A DNA stretch of 64,000 bases from NCBI GenBank assembly GCA_020248915.1, contig JADCGP010000003.1, forward strand, positions 186,001 to 250,000, given 5' to 3'. The notes beneath the pieces are model-generated. The model had not been told where the DNA came from. It saw only the letters and a program-made list of their open reading frames with translations, and ran no database searches. This DNA comes from Rubrivivax sp. (GTDB lineage: Bacteria > Pseudomonadota > Gammaproteobacteria > Burkholderiales > Burkholderiaceae_C). Below are positions 45,165 through 54,766 of the stretch, piece by piece (position 1 is the first letter of the stretch; each line of letters starts with the position of its first letter). The translations under genes were made by a program, and so were the position numbers.

Positions 45165-47168
45165 TTGGCCACCACGCTCGAGCTCGTGCTGCTGTATCTC
45201 GCGGCCGCGGTGCTCGGCGTCGTGGCCTGCCGCAGCCTGAAGCTGCCGCCGATGCTCGGCTATCTGGTCGTCGGCGTGCTGATCGGGCCCAACGCGCTGG
45301 CGCTGGCCAAGGACTCGACCACGGTCGCGGTGGCCGCCGAGCTCGGCGTCGTGTTCCTGATGTTCGTCATCGGGCTCGAGTTCAACCTCCCCCGGCTGCG
45401 CAGCATGCGCACGCTGGTGTTCGGGCTCGGCCTCAGCCAGGTCGTGCTGACGGTGCTGGGCACGCTGGCCGGGCACTTCCTGCTGGTCGCGTTCTACCGC
45501 TGGCTGACCGGCGAGAGCTGGGAGATGAGCTGGCGCGGCGCGGTCGTCCTCGGCGGCGCGATCGCGATGAGCAGCACCGCGATCGTGGCCAAGCTGCTGG
45601 CCGACCGGCTCGAGCTCGAGACCGAGCACGGCCGCCGCGTGATGGGCGTGCTGCTGTTCCAGGACCTGGCGGTGGTGCCGCTGCTGGTGCTGATCCCGGC
45701 GCTGAACGCGCCCCCGGGGCAGTTGTTCACCGAGCTCGGCTGGGCCCTGGCCAAGGCGGCGGCGCTGCTGACGCTGCTGCTGGTGGGCGGGCAGAAGGTG
45801 ATGCGCTGGTGGCTGACGCTGGTGGCGCGGCGCAAGAGCGAGGAGCTGTTCGTCCTGAACCTGCTGCTCGTCACGCTCGGGCTGGCGTGGCTCACCGAGC
45901 ACGCGGGCCTGAGCCTCGCGCTGGGCGCCTTCGTCGCCGGCATGCTGGTGGCCGAGACCGAATACAAGCACCAGGTCGAGACCGACATCCGGCCGTTCCA
46001 CGACGTGCTGCTGGGCCTGTTCTTCATCACGATCGGGATGAAGCTCGACTGGCGGCCCGTGCTCGAGCAGTGGGTGCTGGTGCTGCTGCTGACCACGCTG
46101 CCGGTGCTGGCCAAAGCGGCGCTGGTGGCAGCGCTCGCGTGGACGTTCAGGGCCGCGCCGGGCGTGGCGCTGCGCACCGGCCTGTACCTGGCGCAGGCCG
46201 GCGAGTTCGGTTTCGTGCTGCTGACGCTCGGCACCGAGCAGGGCCTGGTGGCGCCGCAGTGGACCAGCCCGGTGCTGGCGAGCATGGTGCTCAGCATGCT
46301 GGCCACGCCGTTCCTCATCCTCTACAGCAACCGCATCGTCAACAAGCTGGTCGCCAGCGACTGGATGATGCAGTCGGTGGCGATCACCTCGATCGCCCGC
46401 AAGGCGATGGCCACCGAGCGCCACGTGATCATCTGCGGCTACGGCCGCAGCGGCCAGAACCTGGCGCGGCTGCTGGCGCAGGAGGGCATCCCCTACATGG
46501 CGCTCGACCTCGACCCCGACCGCGTGCGCCAGGCCGCGGCCGCCGGCCAGAGCGTCGTCTTCGGTGACGCGGCCCGGCTGCAGAGCCTGATGGCCGCGGG
46601 CCTGGCCCGCGCCGCGGCGGTGGTGGTGAGCTACCACGACACCCCCTCGGCGCTGAAGATCCTGGCGCTGGTGCAAGGGCACGCGCCGCAGGTGCCGGTG
46701 GTCGTGCGCACGATCGACGACGCCGACCTCGACCGCCTCAAGGCCGCCGGCGCCACCGAGGTCGTGCCCGAGGCCATCGAGGGCAGCCTGATGCTGGCCG
46801 GCCACGCGCTGGCGCTGGTGGGCGTGCCGATGAAGCGCGTGATCCGCATCACCCGCGACGCGCGCGACGCGCGCTACGGCCTGCTGCGCGGCTACTTCCA
46901 CGGCGCCGACGACGACACGGTCGAGGAGCTCGAGCAGGCGCGGCTGCTCACCGTGACGCTGCCCGAGGCCAGCGTCTGGGCCGGCCGGGCCATCGACGCG
47001 CTGGCGCTGCACGCGATGGGGGTCGGCGTGGTCTCGCTGCGGCGGGCCGCCGGCGGCGTCGTCGAGGCCGCGGGCGAGACCGTGCTCGCCGGCGGCGACA
47101 CGCTGGTGCTCAGCGGCCGGCCGGAGCCGCTGGCGCTGGCGGAGGAGAAGCTGCTCGGGGCGGGGTGA
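45165..47168 (+). CDS. CPA2 cation:proton antiporter (KefB/KefC-like) with RCK domains
   Basis: This 667-residue inner-membrane protein has about 12-13 helices to residue 390 (LKLPPMLGYLVVGVLIGP, LGVVFLMFVIGLEF and LGAFVAGMLVAETEY). A TrkA-N domain (HVIICGYGRSGQNLARLLAQEG, near 417) and a TrkA-C domain with VLAGGDTLVLSGRPE follow. It likely moves K+ or Na+ against H+. TTG at 45165 is the only start giving the full first helix. The stop lies 59 nt inside the convergent kinase gene. This antiporter is a usual neighbour of kdsD in betaproteobacteria. Confidence 0.92.
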   Translation: MATTLELVLLYLAAAVLGVVACRSLKLPPMLGYLVVGVLIGPNALALAKDSTTVAVAAELGVVFLMFVIGLEFNLPRLRSMRTLVFGLGLSQVVLTVLGTLAGHFLLVAFYRWLTGESWEMSWRGAVVLGGAIAMSSTAIVAKLLADRLELETEHGRRVMGVLLFQDLAVVPLLVLIPALNAPPGQLFTELGWALAKAAALLTLLLVGGQKVMRWWLTLVARRKSEELFVLNLLLVTLGLAWLTEHAGLSLALGAFVAGMLVAETEYKHQVETDIRPFHDVLLGLFFITIGMKLDWRPVLEQWVLVLLLTTLPVLAKAALVAALAWTFRAAPGVALRTGLYLAQAGEFGFVLLTLGTEQGLVAPQWTSPVLASMVLSMLATPFLILYSNRIVNKLVASDWMMQSVAITSIARKAMATERHVIICGYGRSGQNLARLLAQEGIPYMALDLDPDRVRQAAAAGQSVVFGDAARLQSLMAAGLARAAAVVVSYHDTPSALKILALVQGHAPQVPVVVRTIDDADLDRLKAAGATEVVPEAIEGSLMLAGHALALVGVPMKRVIRITRDARDARYGLLRGYFHGADDDTVEELEQARLLTVTLPEASVWAGRAIDALALHAMGVGVVSLRRAAGGVVEAAGETVLAGGDTLVLSGRPEPLALAEEKLLGAG

Positions 47169-49755
47169 GCCCGTCGACGGCCGCCGCGGCCTCGTCGTGC
47201 ATTCGCTTCAGTCGCGGCAGAGGGGCCCCTCGGGACGCCGACGCGGCCGCCAGAACCGCCTCGAGGTCCGCGAGGGAGTCCCGCGCGGCCGCCGCGTCGC
47301 CCAGGCGCACCGCAACCAGAACCTGCAGCGCCAGGGTCTCGGCTGGCACTTCCGGGGCAAGTTGCGGATGGGCCCGCCAGACCTCGAGCGCGCGCGACAG
47401 GCTCACCCTGGCCGCATCCAGGTTGCCGGCTTGAAGCTCGGCGGCGCCCAACCGCTCCAGCACCTGCGCTTCCTTGACCTCGCCGTGGCGCAGCCTCGAG
47501 ATCAGCGCGGCCGCCGCCCGCGCCATCGCGAGACCGGCGGCCTCTTCCCCCGCACCGACCATCGCGTGACCCAGATAGACGTCGTTCTGCGCGGTCAGGA
47601 AGTGGTCGGGCCCGGCATGGCGAAGGTACTCCGCGCGTGCCGCCTCGAGGTCCTGGCGCGCCCCGCTCCAGCGTCCTGCACGCAGCCGGACCACGCCGCG
47701 CACGCTCAGGGCGTTGCCGAGCCCGGCCGACTCCCCCGGCGCGCGCCGCGCCAACTCGACTCCCGTACTCGCAAAGCGCTCCGCATCGTCCTGGCGCAGG
47801 GCCGCCACGGCAGCCTGCACCGCCAGCGCCAGCGCGTGTTGCCGCGTCGGCGCCGCCGGTGCGTAGCGGGCGTACATCGCCTCGGCCTCTGCGAGGCGGC
47901 CCGCGATGGCGCCCGGCCCCGGTCCGCCCAGCATCTGCTCCCGGCGGGCCCGGTAGTAGATCGCGTCGGCGCGCCGGGCACTGGCCGCCTCCCCGCACAC
48001 CTCGAGCAGGGCCTCGAACTCAGCGAGCGCGCGGTCGAAGCCATCGAAGCGCTGGTGAAAGAAGGCTGCGCTCAACCGGCGGGCAAGCAAGGACAGCCGC
48101 TGCTGCTGCGCGTCCTCGTCCAGCGGCGGCAGCCGCTCCGCCGCGGCAATCGCCTCATCGAGGAGCGCCATGTTCTCGGCGGCGAGGTCGAGTTGCTCGT
48201 ACACCGCGGCCAGGGCTTCGAGAACGACGACCTGGTCGCCCGGGAGGTGGACCAGCTGCGCCGTGACCTGCGACCGCGCCGCGTCCAGCGCTTCCTTGAG
48301 CGTCATCTGGTGCGCCAGGCGGCCGTCCTGCGGGTTCGCGCCAAGGTCGAACACCCGCAGCAGGCCGTCGCGCACGCGTTCGGCCCGGCGCGCCGCCGCC
48401 TCGGCCTGCTCCCGGCCACGCCGCGCCAGCAGTGCCTGTCGCCAAGCCACCCCGGCCCCAACGGCCGCCACCATGCTGACCAACACCGCCGGCCCGGCGC
48501 CGAGCCCGACGGACAGAATCAGCAGCGCCGCGATGCCGACGAGCAACGGAACCCGCTGCCGCCTGAGCCACCGCAGCCAGCGCTCGCCCGGCAGGGGGCG
48601 TCTTGCCGCCACGGGATCGCCGTCCAGGTAACGCCGGAGGTCGTGGGCCAGCGACGCGACGCCCGCATAGCGTCGCGCGGGCTGGTGCGCCAGGGCCTTG
48701 GCCAGCACGGCATCGAGGTCGCCTCGCAGGGCAAGGCGGGTCGGCGGGTCGGGCGCCCGATCGCTGGCCCGCGGCAGATCGCCACGCTCGATGCTGGCCT
48801 GCAGCTCGGCAGGGGCGTTGGCCGGCGCGGAGTAGGGCCCGACGCCGGCCAGTACTTCGAAGGCCACGACGCCCAGGCTGTAGACGTCGGTGGCCGTGCC
48901 GAGGGCCTCGCCCCGCACCTGCTCGGGGCTGGCGTAGCGCAAGGTCAGCGCACGCCCCGCGAACTGGGTCAGTTCGGTCGACGCTGCCGCTTCGCGCTCG
49001 CCCTGCATCAGCTTGGCGATCCCGAAGTCCAGCAGCCGCACCTGCCCGTCGCCAGTGACCAGGATGTTGCCCGGCTTGAGGTCGCGATGGATCACAAGCC
49101 GGCCGTGCGCATAGGCCACTGCCTCGCACACCTGCAGCAGCAGCTCCACGCGCTGCCGCACCGTCAGGCCCTCGGCCTTGGCGTAGGCGTCGATGGGCCG
49201 GCCCTGGACGTACTCCAGCGCCAGCCACGGCCGGCCCAGCCGGTCCACCCCGGCGTCGTACAGCCGCGCGATGTGCGGGTGCTCCAGCGTGGCCAGGATG
49301 TCCCGCTCGCGCGCCATCCGCTCGGCCAGTCCCCGCGCCCACGTCAGCCGCGGCAGCTTCAGCGCCACCTGCCGCTTCAGCTGCCCGTCGGCGCGCTCCG
49401 CAAGCCACACGCTGCCCATCCCGCCCTCGCCCAGCTCGCGCACCAGCCGGTACGGGCCCACCTCGTCGCCCGCCTTCGCCGCCCCCGGGTCCGCAACCTC
49501 CCCGCCCTCGCCCGCCGCACCGTCCAGCCTGGGCAGCGTCCCCAGGAAGTCGCCCGTCTCGATGCCGGCGCGCACGTCGAGCAGCCGCGCCAGCGTGTCC
49601 TTCAGCGCCATGTGCTCCGCGGGAAGCACCCGCAGCCACGCCGCGCGCTCCGGCGCGGGCAGCGACAGCGCCTCGTCGAGCAGCGCGTTCAGGCGCGGCC
49701 AGTCGGCAGCAAGGTCTGACAGCCCGCCCGCGGCGGGGCCTGCGGCCCGGTTCAT
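47110..49755 (-). CDS. Transmembrane Ser/Thr protein kinase with TPR-like sensor region (kinase 1)
   Basis: This 881-residue protein has an N-terminal helical region (LLDEALSLPAPERAAWLR and IETGDFLGTLPRL). The kinase domain has LGEGGMGSV (109-115), Lys133, VIHRDLKPGN (Asp225), LLDFGIAKL and YASPEQV, all residues needed for activity. Two transmembrane helices follow (about 405-450), then an extracytoplasmic or cytoplasmic TPR-like region to the C-terminus. It starts at ATG 49755, 72 nt after kinase 2. Its 3' end overlaps the convergent antiporter gene by 59 nt. With kinase 2 and the ECF factor it forms a likely signalling operon. Confidence 0.93.
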   Translation of the reverse strand: MNRAAGPAAGGLSDLAADWPRLNALLDEALSLPAPERAAWLRVLPAEHMALKDTLARLLDVRAGIETGDFLGTLPRLDGAAGEGGEVADPGAAKAGDEVGPYRLVRELGEGGMGSVWLAERADGQLKRQVALKLPRLTWARGLAERMARERDILATLEHPHIARLYDAGVDRLGRPWLALEYVQGRPIDAYAKAEGLTVRQRVELLLQVCEAVAYAHGRLVIHRDLKPGNILVTGDGQVRLLDFGIAKLMQGEREAAASTELTQFAGRALTLRYASPEQVRGEALGTATDVYSLGVVAFEVLAGVGPYSAPANAPAELQASIERGDLPRASDRAPDPPTRLALRGDLDAVLAKALAHQPARRYAGVASLAHDLRRYLDGDPVAARRPLPGERWLRWLRRQRVPLLVGIAALLILSVGLGAGPAVLVSMVAAVGAGVAWRQALLARRGREQAEAAARRAERVRDGLLRVFDLGANPQDGRLAHQMTLKEALDAARSQVTAQLVHLPGDQVVVLEALAAVYEQLDLAAENMALLDEAIAAAERLPPLDEDAQQQRLSLLARRLSAAFFHQRFDGFDRALAEFEALLEVCGEAASARRADAIYYRARREQMLGGPGPGAIAGRLAEAEAMYARYAPAAPTRQHALALAVQAAVAALRQDDAERFASTGVELARRAPGESAGLGNALSVRGVVRLRAGRWSGARQDLEAARAEYLRHAGPDHFLTAQNDVYLGHAMVGAGEEAAGLAMARAAAALISRLRHGEVKEAQVLERLGAAELQAGNLDAARVSLSRALEVWRAHPQLAPEVPAETLALQVLVAVRLGDAAAARDSLADLEAVLAAASASRGAPLPRLKRMHDEAAAAVDGLTPPRAASPPPAPAAPAGR

Positions 49756-49827
49756 CGTCTCTCCCGTCGGGCCGGCCCCGGCCGCGCTCGGCGTGCGGCG
49801 TCCGAAGCCCTCCTCGCGGCCCTCACT

Positions 49828-52785
49828 CTACGGGCTGCGCGGGCGCTCGGCAGCCCTCGGGCCCGGGGTCGCGCGCGCACTCTCGCCTCGCCGCGCCGCC
49901 TCGGCGCGGGCGAGCCACACGCTGCCCGGCAGGTCGAAGGCCCGACGCAGGGCAATCGCGCGGTCGAAGGCCGCCATTGCCTCCCGCTGCCGGCCCGCAT
50001 CGCGCAATGCACGGCCGAGGGCCAGCTCGGCGGCGGCCTGCTGCGCGGGCAGGCTCAGCGGCTCCGGCAGCCGCCGCAGGTCGGCCAGGGCGCCGCGCGC
50101 CTCCGCCGCCGCCTCCTCCGCGCGGCCGAACTGGCGCAGCGCCTCCGCGCGCAGCAGCCGGTGGCGCACGTGTCCGCGGTCGAAGGCGCCGGCCGCGACC
50201 GCCCTGCTGCGGGGCTGCTTGTCGAGCCGCGCGAGTGCACCGGCGGCGTCGCCGCGGGCGAGTTGCAGCTCGGCCCCCACCAGTTCGAACCCATTGTCCA
50301 GACCCGTGCGGTCCAGGCCCGCCGACGCGCGCTCCCACACGGCCCGCGCGGCATCCAGCGCCACGGCTGCCTCGTCGAGGCGGCCGAGCGCGATCAGCGT
50401 CTCGGCCAGCAGCCGCTTGCGCATCGCGATCACCTGGGAGTCGGGCACCGAGCTGCGCATCCCCTCGACGCCCGCGCGCACCACGGGCTCCAGCAGGTCG
50501 GGGCGGCCGCGGTCGAGGTCGAGGCGACCCATCAGCCCGTTTGCATAGTCGATCCACCAGCCCGGCAGCGGCGGTTGCCGCTCGCGCATGCGCCGCCGCA
50601 TCTCGTCCCGCTCGCGCTCGCCGGCCGCCACCCGGCCAGTCTCGATCCAGAAGCGGGCACGGTACATGCTCACGACCAGCGTCGACGGGTGATCCGCCCC
50701 CAGCAGCCGTGTGGCCACCTCGACCGCCTCGGTGTACGCCGCCTCGGCCTCGGCCCACTGGCCATGGCGCACCAGCATGTCGCCGCGATCGGCCACCGCG
50801 GCCATCAGCGCGCGGCCGCCGCCGGCCTGACGCGCGGCGGCGATCTGCCGTGCCTCCTGCAGGTGCTCCAGGCCGCGGCCGGGGTCGCCCGAAATGTCGG
50901 ACAGCGCGGAGGCGAAGTAGAGCGCGCTCACCCGCAGTCCGCTGTCGGGCTGGTGCTCGCGGAACCAGGCGACGGCGCGCTCGGCATGCTCGACGCCCTC
51001 CTTCAGGCGCCCCCAGCGTTCATGGCGCGCCTTCTGCAGCGCCAGCGCCCCCTCGAGCGAGGCCGCGGCCGGCCCGGCGCGCCGCATCACCGCCTCGGCT
51101 TCCTCGATCAGTGCCCGGGCCTGCGGCCGCTGCGGCGTGTCGTGCAGCCGCCCCGACAGCGACAGCAGCGCATCGGCCCGCCGGGGGTCGTCGTCGGGCA
51201 GCGCCTGACGCGCGAGCTCGACCCGTTGCCGGGCCGCCTGCAGCGAAGGACCGGGCGCGCCGAGTTCGGCATACAGCGTCGACAGCGTCTCGAGCAGTTC
51301 GATCTGCGCCTCGGGCGTGTCCTTCATCACGTCGCCGACGCTGCGCGCAGCCATGTCGAGAAGCTCGCGCGCCGTGGTGCGCTGCGCGCGCAGCGGGTCG
51401 GGCTGGTCCAGGCCGTTGAGCTGGAAGATGCGCTTGAGCAGTGCCTGCGTGGCCCGGGCCCGCGCCGCCTCCTTGCGGGCCTTCTCGGCCTCGGCCGCCG
51501 CCTGCGCGGCCTGCTCTCGCGCATGCAGCGCCTGCACGGTGGACACTGCCGCGGCCGCGGCCAGGGCGACGAACGCGACCACGCCCACCGCCACGGCCGC
51601 CTTGTGGCGCCGCGCCCAGTGCTGCAGCTGCTCGGCGCGGGTGCGGCCGCGTGCGCTGACCGCCTCGCCGGCCAGCCAGGCGCGCAGGTCGGCGGCCAGC
51701 GCGTCGGCGCCGGCGTAGCGCCGCGCGGGGTCGAGCGCCAGCGCGCGGTCGAGCACCGCGTCCAGGTCGCCGCGCAGCAGCCGGGCCGCCGCGGGGTCGG
51801 CGCAGGCCCGGCTGGCCAGCGGCGGCGCGCCGCCGGCCAGCGTCCGTTCATACGCGGCCTGGGTGCGCGGCTCGAATCGGAACGGCGGCACGCCGGCCAG
51901 CAGCTCATAGGCGACCACGCCCAGGCTGAACACGTCGCTGGCCGTCGACAGGGGCTGCTCGCGCAGCTGCTCGGGGCTCGCGTAGCCGGGCGTCAGCGCC
52001 GCGCCGGCGTGCTCGGTGGGCGGCGGCGCCCCGGCCCCGAACGTGGCCGACGGCGGCCGCGCCAGCCGAGCGATGCCGAAGTCGAGCAGCCGGACCTGGC
52101 CGTCCTCGGTGACCATCACGTTGCTCGGCTTCAGGTCGCGGTGGATGACCAGGCGGCCCTGCGCGTAGGCCACCGCCTCGCACACCTGCAGCAGCAGCCG
52201 CACCCGCTGCGTCGGCGACAGCGAGCGCAGGCGCGCGTGCTCGTCGATCGGCCGGCCGGGCACGTACTCCAGCGCCAGCCAGGGCCGGCCGAGCTGGTCG
52301 ATGCCGGCGTCGTACAGCCGCGCGATGTGGGGGTGCTCGAGCGTGGCGAGGATGTCGCGCTCGCGCGCCATGCGCTCGCCCAGGCCGCGATCCCAGGCCA
52401 GCCGTGGCAGCTTGAGCGCGACCGCCCGCTTGAGCTGGCCGTCGGTGCGCTCGGCCAGCCAGACGCTGCCCATGCCGCCTTCGCCCAGCGAATGCACCAG
52501 CCGCCAAGGGCCCACGATGGACCCCGGCCGCGGCAGCATCGCGTCGGGCATCGCCTCACCGGGCGGCGGCGACCCGGACAGCTTGGGCAGCGTGCCCAGG
52601 AAGTCGCCCGTCTCGATGCCCTCGCGCACCTGCAGCAACCGCGCCAGGGTGTCGCGCAGCGGCGCGTGCTCGGCCGGCAACGCGCGCAGCCAGCGCCCGC
52701 GCTCCTGCGCCGGCAGTGACAGCGCCTCGTCGAGAAGCGCGTCGATCTGCCGCCAGGCAGGCGCCAGGTCGCCGAGCCTGCTCAC
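49828..52785 (-). CDS. Transmembrane Ser/Thr protein kinase with TPR-like region (kinase 2)
   Basis: This 985-residue paralogue of kinase 1 shares the same N-terminal region (LLDEALSLPAQERGRWLRALP). Its complete kinase domain has LGEGGMGSV at 100-108, Lys125, VIHRDLKPSN with Asp217, and LLDFGIARL. One helix (VAVGVVAFVALAAAAAVSTV, about 400) precedes a coiled coil (AQAAAEAEKARKEAARARA) and a long TPR-like domain. The GTG start at 52785 overlaps the stop of membrane protein B (GTGA). It is probably anchored with the kinase inside and the TPR part outside. Confidence 0.93.
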   Translation of the reverse strand: MSRLGDLAPAWRQIDALLDEALSLPAQERGRWLRALPAEHAPLRDTLARLLQVREGIETGDFLGTLPKLSGSPPPGEAMPDAMLPRPGSIVGPWRLVHSLGEGGMGSVWLAERTDGQLKRAVALKLPRLAWDRGLGERMARERDILATLEHPHIARLYDAGIDQLGRPWLALEYVPGRPIDEHARLRSLSPTQRVRLLLQVCEAVAYAQGRLVIHRDLKPSNVMVTEDGQVRLLDFGIARLARPPSATFGAGAPPPTEHAGAALTPGYASPEQLREQPLSTASDVFSLGVVAYELLAGVPPFRFEPRTQAAYERTLAGGAPPLASRACADPAAARLLRGDLDAVLDRALALDPARRYAGADALAADLRAWLAGEAVSARGRTRAEQLQHWARRHKAAVAVGVVAFVALAAAAAVSTVQALHAREQAAQAAAEAEKARKEAARARATQALLKRIFQLNGLDQPDPLRAQRTTARELLDMAARSVGDVMKDTPEAQIELLETLSTLYAELGAPGPSLQAARQRVELARQALPDDDPRRADALLSLSGRLHDTPQRPQARALIEEAEAVMRRAGPAAASLEGALALQKARHERWGRLKEGVEHAERAVAWFREHQPDSGLRVSALYFASALSDISGDPGRGLEHLQEARQIAAARQAGGGRALMAAVADRGDMLVRHGQWAEAEAAYTEAVEVATRLLGADHPSTLVVSMYRARFWIETGRVAAGERERDEMRRRMRERQPPLPGWWIDYANGLMGRLDLDRGRPDLLEPVVRAGVEGMRSSVPDSQVIAMRKRLLAETLIALGRLDEAAVALDAARAVWERASAGLDRTGLDNGFELVGAELQLARGDAAGALARLDKQPRSRAVAAGAFDRGHVRHRLLRAEALRQFGRAEEAAAEARGALADLRRLPEPLSLPAQQAAAELALGRALRDAGRQREAMAAFDRAIALRRAFDLPGSVWLARAEAARRGESARATPGPRAAERPRSP

Positions 52786-53654
52786 GCCTTCCCTTCGCTC
52801 CCCGCGACGACCGGGGTCGGCCGCCGGACCAGGCTCACGCCGGACAGCCATCCCGCCAGCAGCGACAGCGCCAGCGCGGCCGTCAACGCCGCCGCGGCGC
52901 CGGCCGGCAGCAGCAGCAGGCCGAAGGCGGCCACGAACAGGCCACGCCCGAGCAGGCCGGCAGCGTAGCCGTGCAGGAAGCCGAGCGCATCGCCGCGCCC
53001 GCCCGGCCGGCGATGCAGCTCGAGGGCCACGGCCGCGGCCAGCAGCGGCGGCGAGGTCAGCATGCCGGCCCAGAACGGGCCGACGGTGCCGGCCAGCGCG
53101 GCGGCCAGCGCGCTGACCAGCCCCGAGACCACCGCCGTCGTCAGCCAACCCCGCCCGGGGCGGGCCGCTGGCTGCGGGGCGGTCGGGGCCGGCGGCGGCA
53201 GCGGCGGCCGCGGCGCCTCGCGCTCCACCTGCACCACCACACCGAGCGCGCCCTGGCAGGCCAGGCAGACCGACGACGTCAGGACGAGCCAGAGCAGGAT
53301 CGACCATTCTGGCAGCGCCAGCCAGGGCAGTGGCAGCGCCGAGGCCAGCAGCGCGATGCCGAGCGCCGCCAGCGGCCCGTGGCGACGGCTCGCCAGGCCG
53401 TAGCCGAGCGCGAACACCGCGCAGGCGATGCCGGCAGCCACCGCGCCCACGGCAGCGGCCGCGGCGAAGGCCTCGCCGCGGTCCAGGGCCAGCCACAGCA
53501 TCGCGGGCCCGGTGACCGTGGGCAGGCCGGCCAGCAGCCCGGCCGCGCCGCGGCCAAAGCGCTGCGCCGACAGCAGCAGCACGCCAATCACCAGCGCCGT
53601 CAGCGCCCCGCGCGCCAGCGCGCCGGGCAGCAGTTCCGTGAACCCGGCGTCCAT
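52782..53654 (-). CDS. Multi-pass membrane protein B (paralogue of A)
   Basis: This 290-residue protein has about nine hydrophobic helices. The first half carries RFGRGAAGLLAGLPTVTGPAMLWLALDRGEAFA. The second half has FWAGMLTSPPLLAAAVALELHR and LGFLHGYAAGLLGRGLFVAAFGLL. The same pattern recurs in its neighbour, with the GLLAGLP and FWAGML motifs shared. I know similar unannotated proteins, distantly GlpM-like, without function. It starts at ATG 53654, 2 nt after the stop of A. Confidence 0.8.
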   Translation of the reverse strand: MDAGFTELLPGALARGALTALVIGVLLLSAQRFGRGAAGLLAGLPTVTGPAMLWLALDRGEAFAAAAAVGAVAAGIACAVFALGYGLASRRHGPLAALGIALLASALPLPWLALPEWSILLWLVLTSSVCLACQGALGVVVQVEREAPRPPLPPPAPTAPQPAARPGRGWLTTAVVSGLVSALAAALAGTVGPFWAGMLTSPPLLAAAVALELHRRPGGRGDALGFLHGYAAGLLGRGLFVAAFGLLLLPAGAAAALTAALALSLLAGWLSGVSLVRRPTPVVAGSEGKA

Positions 53655-53656
53655 CC

Positions 53657-54550
53657 TCAGCGCACCGGCCCGAGTGCGGTCTCGCGTGCAGGCTCGCGCG
53701 CGGGCTCGCCGGCCCGGGCCGGCGCAAGGCCGTCCCCCCTCGGAGTCACCCCCGCGCCGTTGCCCGGGCCCGATCTGACGACGGCGCCCCGAACGGCGCC
53801 GTGGCGGGCACGCGCCAGCGCCAGGGCGCCGGCCGCACCCGCCGCCGCCGCCAGGCCGAACGCTGCCACCGCGCCCAGGCGCGGCGCCGCCGTCGCGAAC
53901 GCGAACACGAACAGCGCCTTGGCCAGCAACCCGGGCAGGTAGCCGGTGACGAAGCGCGCCACGTCGCCAGGGCCGCCCGCCACGCGCATGTGCAGCATCG
54001 CGCAGGCACTGATGATCGGCACCGACGACAGCATGCCGGCCCAGAAGGCGCCCACCTGCTGCGCGACGACCGCGACGCCTGCACTCACGACGCCGGCCAG
54101 CGCCGCGCTGACCCAGGGCTCGCCGCGCAGCGGCCGCAGCCAGGTGCTGCTGGCGGGGCGGGCGCTGACCGAGCGCAGCGTCAAGGTGCAGGCCGCCAGC
54201 GCGGCCAGCAGCGCGGCCAGCGGGTGGTCGGCCAGCGGCAGGGTGACCAGCGCCGCCAGCACGAGCACGGCGCCGGCCCCCAGCAATGCCCTCACCGCGC
54301 TGCGCCGCCGCGCGAGGCGCTCGAAGCTCCAGGCGAACAGCGCCGCCGGCACGCAGGCGGCGAGGCTGCCGACGGCACCCGCCGCGGCAAAGGCATCGCC
54401 CTGCTCGGCCGCCAGCCACAGCAGCGCCGGAGCCGTGATCACCGGCAACCCGGCCAGCAGGCCGGCGAGCGACCGCCCGAACAGCCGCGCGGCCATCATC
54501 ACGGCCGCCACCGCAGCCGCCGTGAGTGCCGCCTTGTATGCCCAGTCCAT
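53657..54550 (-). CDS. Multi-pass membrane protein A (paralogue of B)
   Basis: This 297-residue protein has about nine helices. It has LFGRSLAGLLAGLPVITAPALLWLAAEQGDAFA, then FWAGMLSSVPIISACAMLHMR and VTGYLPGLLAKALFVFAF, matching protein B position by position. The C-terminal tail is polar (about 35 residues, Gly/Arg-rich). It starts at ATG 54550. It lies downstream of the ECF gene across a 216-nt hairpin-bearing gap and upstream of B and the kinases, so the group may be one operon. Confidence 0.8.
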   Translation of the reverse strand: MDWAYKAALTAAAVAAVMMAARLFGRSLAGLLAGLPVITAPALLWLAAEQGDAFAAAGAVGSLAACVPAALFAWSFERLARRRSAVRALLGAGAVLVLAALVTLPLADHPLAALLAALAACTLTLRSVSARPASSTWLRPLRGEPWVSAALAGVVSAGVAVVAQQVGAFWAGMLSSVPIISACAMLHMRVAGGPGDVARFVTGYLPGLLAKALFVFAFATAAPRLGAVAAFGLAAAAGAAGALALARARHGAVRGAVVRSGPGNGAGVTPRGDGLAPARAGEPAREPARETALGPVR

Positions 54551-54648
54551 CGCCCCGGCTCCGCGGGCTGTACCCGCGTCGCGGGGTCGAAGCAGCCCAC
54601 TTGGGGTTACGGTCTGGGGGGCGCCGACCGGACATCCACGGCACGCGA

Positions 54649-54758
54649 GGCATCCTTCGGGCAGGGGATGCCTGGGCCGGCCGACATCCGGCCGCCACCC
54701 CTTCACCACCCGCCCGCCGTCGCCTGGCACGGCGTCGGGGCTGCAGAGGGGTGGCGGC
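54649..54758 (-). promoter_or_regulatory. Hairpins between the ECF gene and the membrane/kinase genes
   Basis: Two inverted repeats lie in the 216-nt gap. AGGCATCC and GGATGCCT (8-bp stem, 10-nt loop) are at 54648-54673. A 12-bp stem (GCCGCCACCCCT at 54691-54702 with its complement at 54747-54758, 44-nt loop) is closer to the ECF stop. The second starts 9 nt after the sigma gene end, so it could terminate or attenuate read-through. No T-tract is seen. Confidence 0.45.
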
Positions 54759-54766
54759 GGCAGCCG

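Noticed and set aside
44535..47012. 825-codon frame antisense to the CPA2 antiporter
   Set aside because: Repetitive Gln/His/Arg composition with no domain; the antiporter on the other strand is unmistakable.
50161..52719. 852-codon frame antisense to kinase 2
   Set aside because: Composition is that of an antisense shadow and the kinase motifs are on the opposite strand.
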